Notes under the pieces: model-generated
What the model saw: only the letters and a program-made list of their open reading frames with translations
Database searches by the model: none
Told to the model about the DNA's origin: nothing
Part shown: piece by piece, positions 62,639 through 64,000 of the stretch
Position numbering within the stretch: the stretch's first letter is position 1
Layout of the letters: each line of letters starts with the position of its first letter
Program-made: the position numbers and the translations under genes
Origin: Micromonospora sp. NBC_01699
Lineage (GTDB): Bacteria > Actinomycetota > Actinomycetes > Mycobacteriales > Micromonosporaceae
Length of the DNA: 64,000 nt
Direction of reading: 5' to 3'
NCBI RefSeq assembly: GCF_036250065.1
Contig: NZ_CP109199.1
Span: 1,116,001 to 1,180,000 of the forward strand

Positions 62639-64000
62639 TCATCCAGTGGTCTTGCCGTCGTGGTCCGGAAGGGCCCGCAACGCCGGCCACAGTTCCCCGC
62701 GCCCGGTGACGCCGAGCTTGGTGTAGACCCGCTGAAGATGGTTCTCCACCGTGCGGGTGGAGATGTAGAGCTGCTCCGCGATGTTGCGGCTCGGTATGCC
62801 ACCGGCGGCCAGCCGGGCGATCTGCCGCTCCCGATCGGTCAGCGCCGGCTGCTCGGCGGTCAGCGCCGGAGTGCGTACGTCCTCGCAGCGCTCCAGCAGC
62901 GCGCTCAGCCGTACGGTGGCCTCGTGCGCGCGCGGCGACTTGGCCTCGCGGAGCCGGGCCACCGCCATCGCCGTCGCCTCGGCGGCGAACAGCGTCAGCT
63001 CCAGTTCCTCGAAGCTGGCCGCGACCGTGAGCAGGTCGTCGCCGGAGCGGGCCACCACCGCCCGGCCGTGCCGGGCCAGCAGCGGCGGCAGCGCGCCCTC
63101 GACAGTCTCGGTCAGCTCGGTGAGCCGGTTCGCCACGGTCTGCCGTCGACCCTCCCGGGTGGCCCGACCGATCTCCCGGTCGGCCCGGTCCAGCCGGACC
63201 AGGTCGTGCAGGGCCAGCACCTCGTGCCCGCCGAGCCGGTGCTCGCGCAGCTGCTCGACCAGCTTGCCGAGGTTGGCGGCGGCGCCGTCGAGGTCACCGG
63301 TCGCCGCCAGCACCGCGGCCCGCGCCTGCTCCCGCCACGGGTAGAGGATCGCCATACCGGGCGTGTGCGCCCGGTCGGACGCGCCCATCGCGTCGATGGC
63401 CGTGGCGGTGTCGCCGCACAGGGCCGCCGCGTGGGCCCGTTCGGCGTGCGCCAGACCGGCGAAGACCGGGCTGGTGGCGAGCACCGCGCAGGCGTCCGTG
63501 CTGCTCCGGAACGCCTCCGCGGTCCGGCCGCGCAGTCGGGCCGCCTGGGCGCGCAGGATGGACAGATAGCCGGAGCCGAGCCGGAAGTCCCCGGCCACCG
63601 CCAGGTCGGCGAACTCGGCGGCCACTATCGCGTCGATGCCGTGCAGGTCACCGGCGAGCGCGAGCCGGGTGCCCCGAGCCAGTTCCAGCGCGAGTTGCAG
63701 GTACGGCATGTCGTTACGCCACAGCGCGGCCTCCGCCTCCACCCCGGCGACCGCCCGACCGCTGTGCAGCAGTTCACCCCGGGCCGCCTGAAGGTGCGCG
63801 ATCGTGCACCGGGCCAGCCCACGGGCGGCCAGGGTGGCCGCCGGCCGGTCCAGCACGGCCCGGCTCAACCGCAGCGCCTCGGCGAAGTCGAGCTGGTGCA
63901 GGCGCATGATCGCCTCGAATGCGCGTACCCGGGCGCGGGCCGGCGGGTCGGTGAGCTGCTCGGCGGCGGCCGATATCTCCTTCACCGTCGACTGCTGGCT
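62639..64000 (-). CDS. LuxR family (LAL-type) regulator, 5' end beyond window
   Basis: The frame is open from the right edge to 62639; 453 codons are visible. Most is a TPR-like helical region (ALRLSRAVLDRPAATLAARG; HAERAHAAALCGDTATAIDA), and the last ~65 residues are a LuxR helix-turn-helix (LTDRERQIARLAAGGIPSRN, IAEQLYISTRTVENHLQRVY). The N-terminal ATPase typical of LAL regulators would lie beyond position 64000. Often controls secondary-metabolite or stress genes; target unknown. Confidence 0.85.
   Translation of the reverse strand, partial: SQQSTVKEISAAAEQLTDPPARARVRAFEAIMRLHQLDFAEALRLSRAVLDRPAATLAARGLARCTIAHLQAARGELLHSGRAVAGVEAEAALWRNDMPYLQLALELARGTRLALAGDLHGIDAIVAAEFADLAVAGDFRLGSGYLSILRAQAARLRGRTAEAFRSSTDACAVLATSPVFAGLAHAERAHAAALCGDTATAIDAMGASDRAHTPGMAILYPWREQARAAVLAATGDLDGAAANLGKLVEQLREHRLGGHEVLALHDLVRLDRADREIGRATREGRRQTVANRLTELTETVEGALPPLLARHGRAVVARSGDDLLTVAASFEELELTLFAAEATAMAVARLREAKSPRAHEATVRLSALLERCEDVRTPALTAEQPALTDRERQIARLAAGGIPSRNIAEQLYISTRTVENHLQRVYTKLGVTGRGELWPALRALPDHDGKTTG

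Overview
The window is high-GC actinobacterial chromosome, most likely from the family Micromonosporaceae (Micromonospora or a close relative). The reasons are the GC-rich third codon positions, the frequent GTG starts, a mycothiol-dependent maleylpyruvate isomerase, an F420/PPOX-type oxidoreductase, a RING-domain protein of the MXAN_6230/SCO0854 type, and numerous GNAT-free, regulator-rich single-gene operons. No rRNA, tRNA, CRISPR array, transposase or prophage was seen. The family assignment is inference; I could run no searches.

Layout. 1-2.65 kb: a lower-GC island with an incomplete TPR protein and a small membrane protein, then about 700 bp without a credible gene. 2.65-8.1 kb: a GntR regulator divergent from a DivIVA-like/small-protein pair, a maleylpyruvate isomerase, a frame-disrupted hypothetical gene, an HxlR regulator divergent from an NmrA-like oxidoreductase, and a GAF-SpoIIE phosphatase. 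8.2-17.3 kb: a RING plus TerD-like protein, a TetR/MFS efflux pair, a DnaQ-BRCT exonuclease divergent from an SF1-like helicase, and a MarR gene followed by an MFS gene that has lost its middle. 17.3-23 kb: secreted and coiled-coil proteins, a LuxR-type regulator coupled to a tiny secreted peptide, PPOX and SDR oxidoreductases, and a broken second copy of the isomerase. 23-31 kb: a GH31 alpha-xylosidase behind a LacI-type operator, a YqeB-like protein, an ABC exporter divergent from a histidine kinase/response regulator pair, and an APH-type kinase. 31-40 kb: a large membrane hydrolase, lipoproteins, malate synthase, an aquaporin and a flavin monooxygenase. 40-50 kb: cupin, GH15, catalase HPII, threonine synthase, aldo/keto reductase, a sortase-anchored IPT-repeat protein and a MerR/TOBE regulator. 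50-64 kb: a GH12-CBM2 cellulase with a CebR-like operator, a KDG utilisation cluster (IclR, eda, kdgK), an FAD monooxygenase, ctaD, an MFS gene, pncA, pncB and a truncated LuxR (LAL-type) regulator.

How the genes work together. The clearest units are carbohydrate use (GH31, GH12, GH15, KDG aldolase and kinase, with LacI-, CebR- and IclR-type control), NAD salvage (pncB-pncA), glyoxylate shunt (malate synthase), and several regulator-effector pairs (HxlR/NmrA, TetR/MFS, MarR/broken MFS, HK-RR/ABC).

The most unusual content is non-coding. Four perfect or near-perfect palindromes of two families lie in gaps or at gene ends. They often supply the stop codons of neighbouring genes, and each sits exactly where the + strand switches from a C-rich, G-poor tract to a G-rich, C-poor tract, whatever the direction of the adjacent genes. 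Coding and intergenic minisatellites (15, 18, 25 and 54 bp periods) are also frequent.
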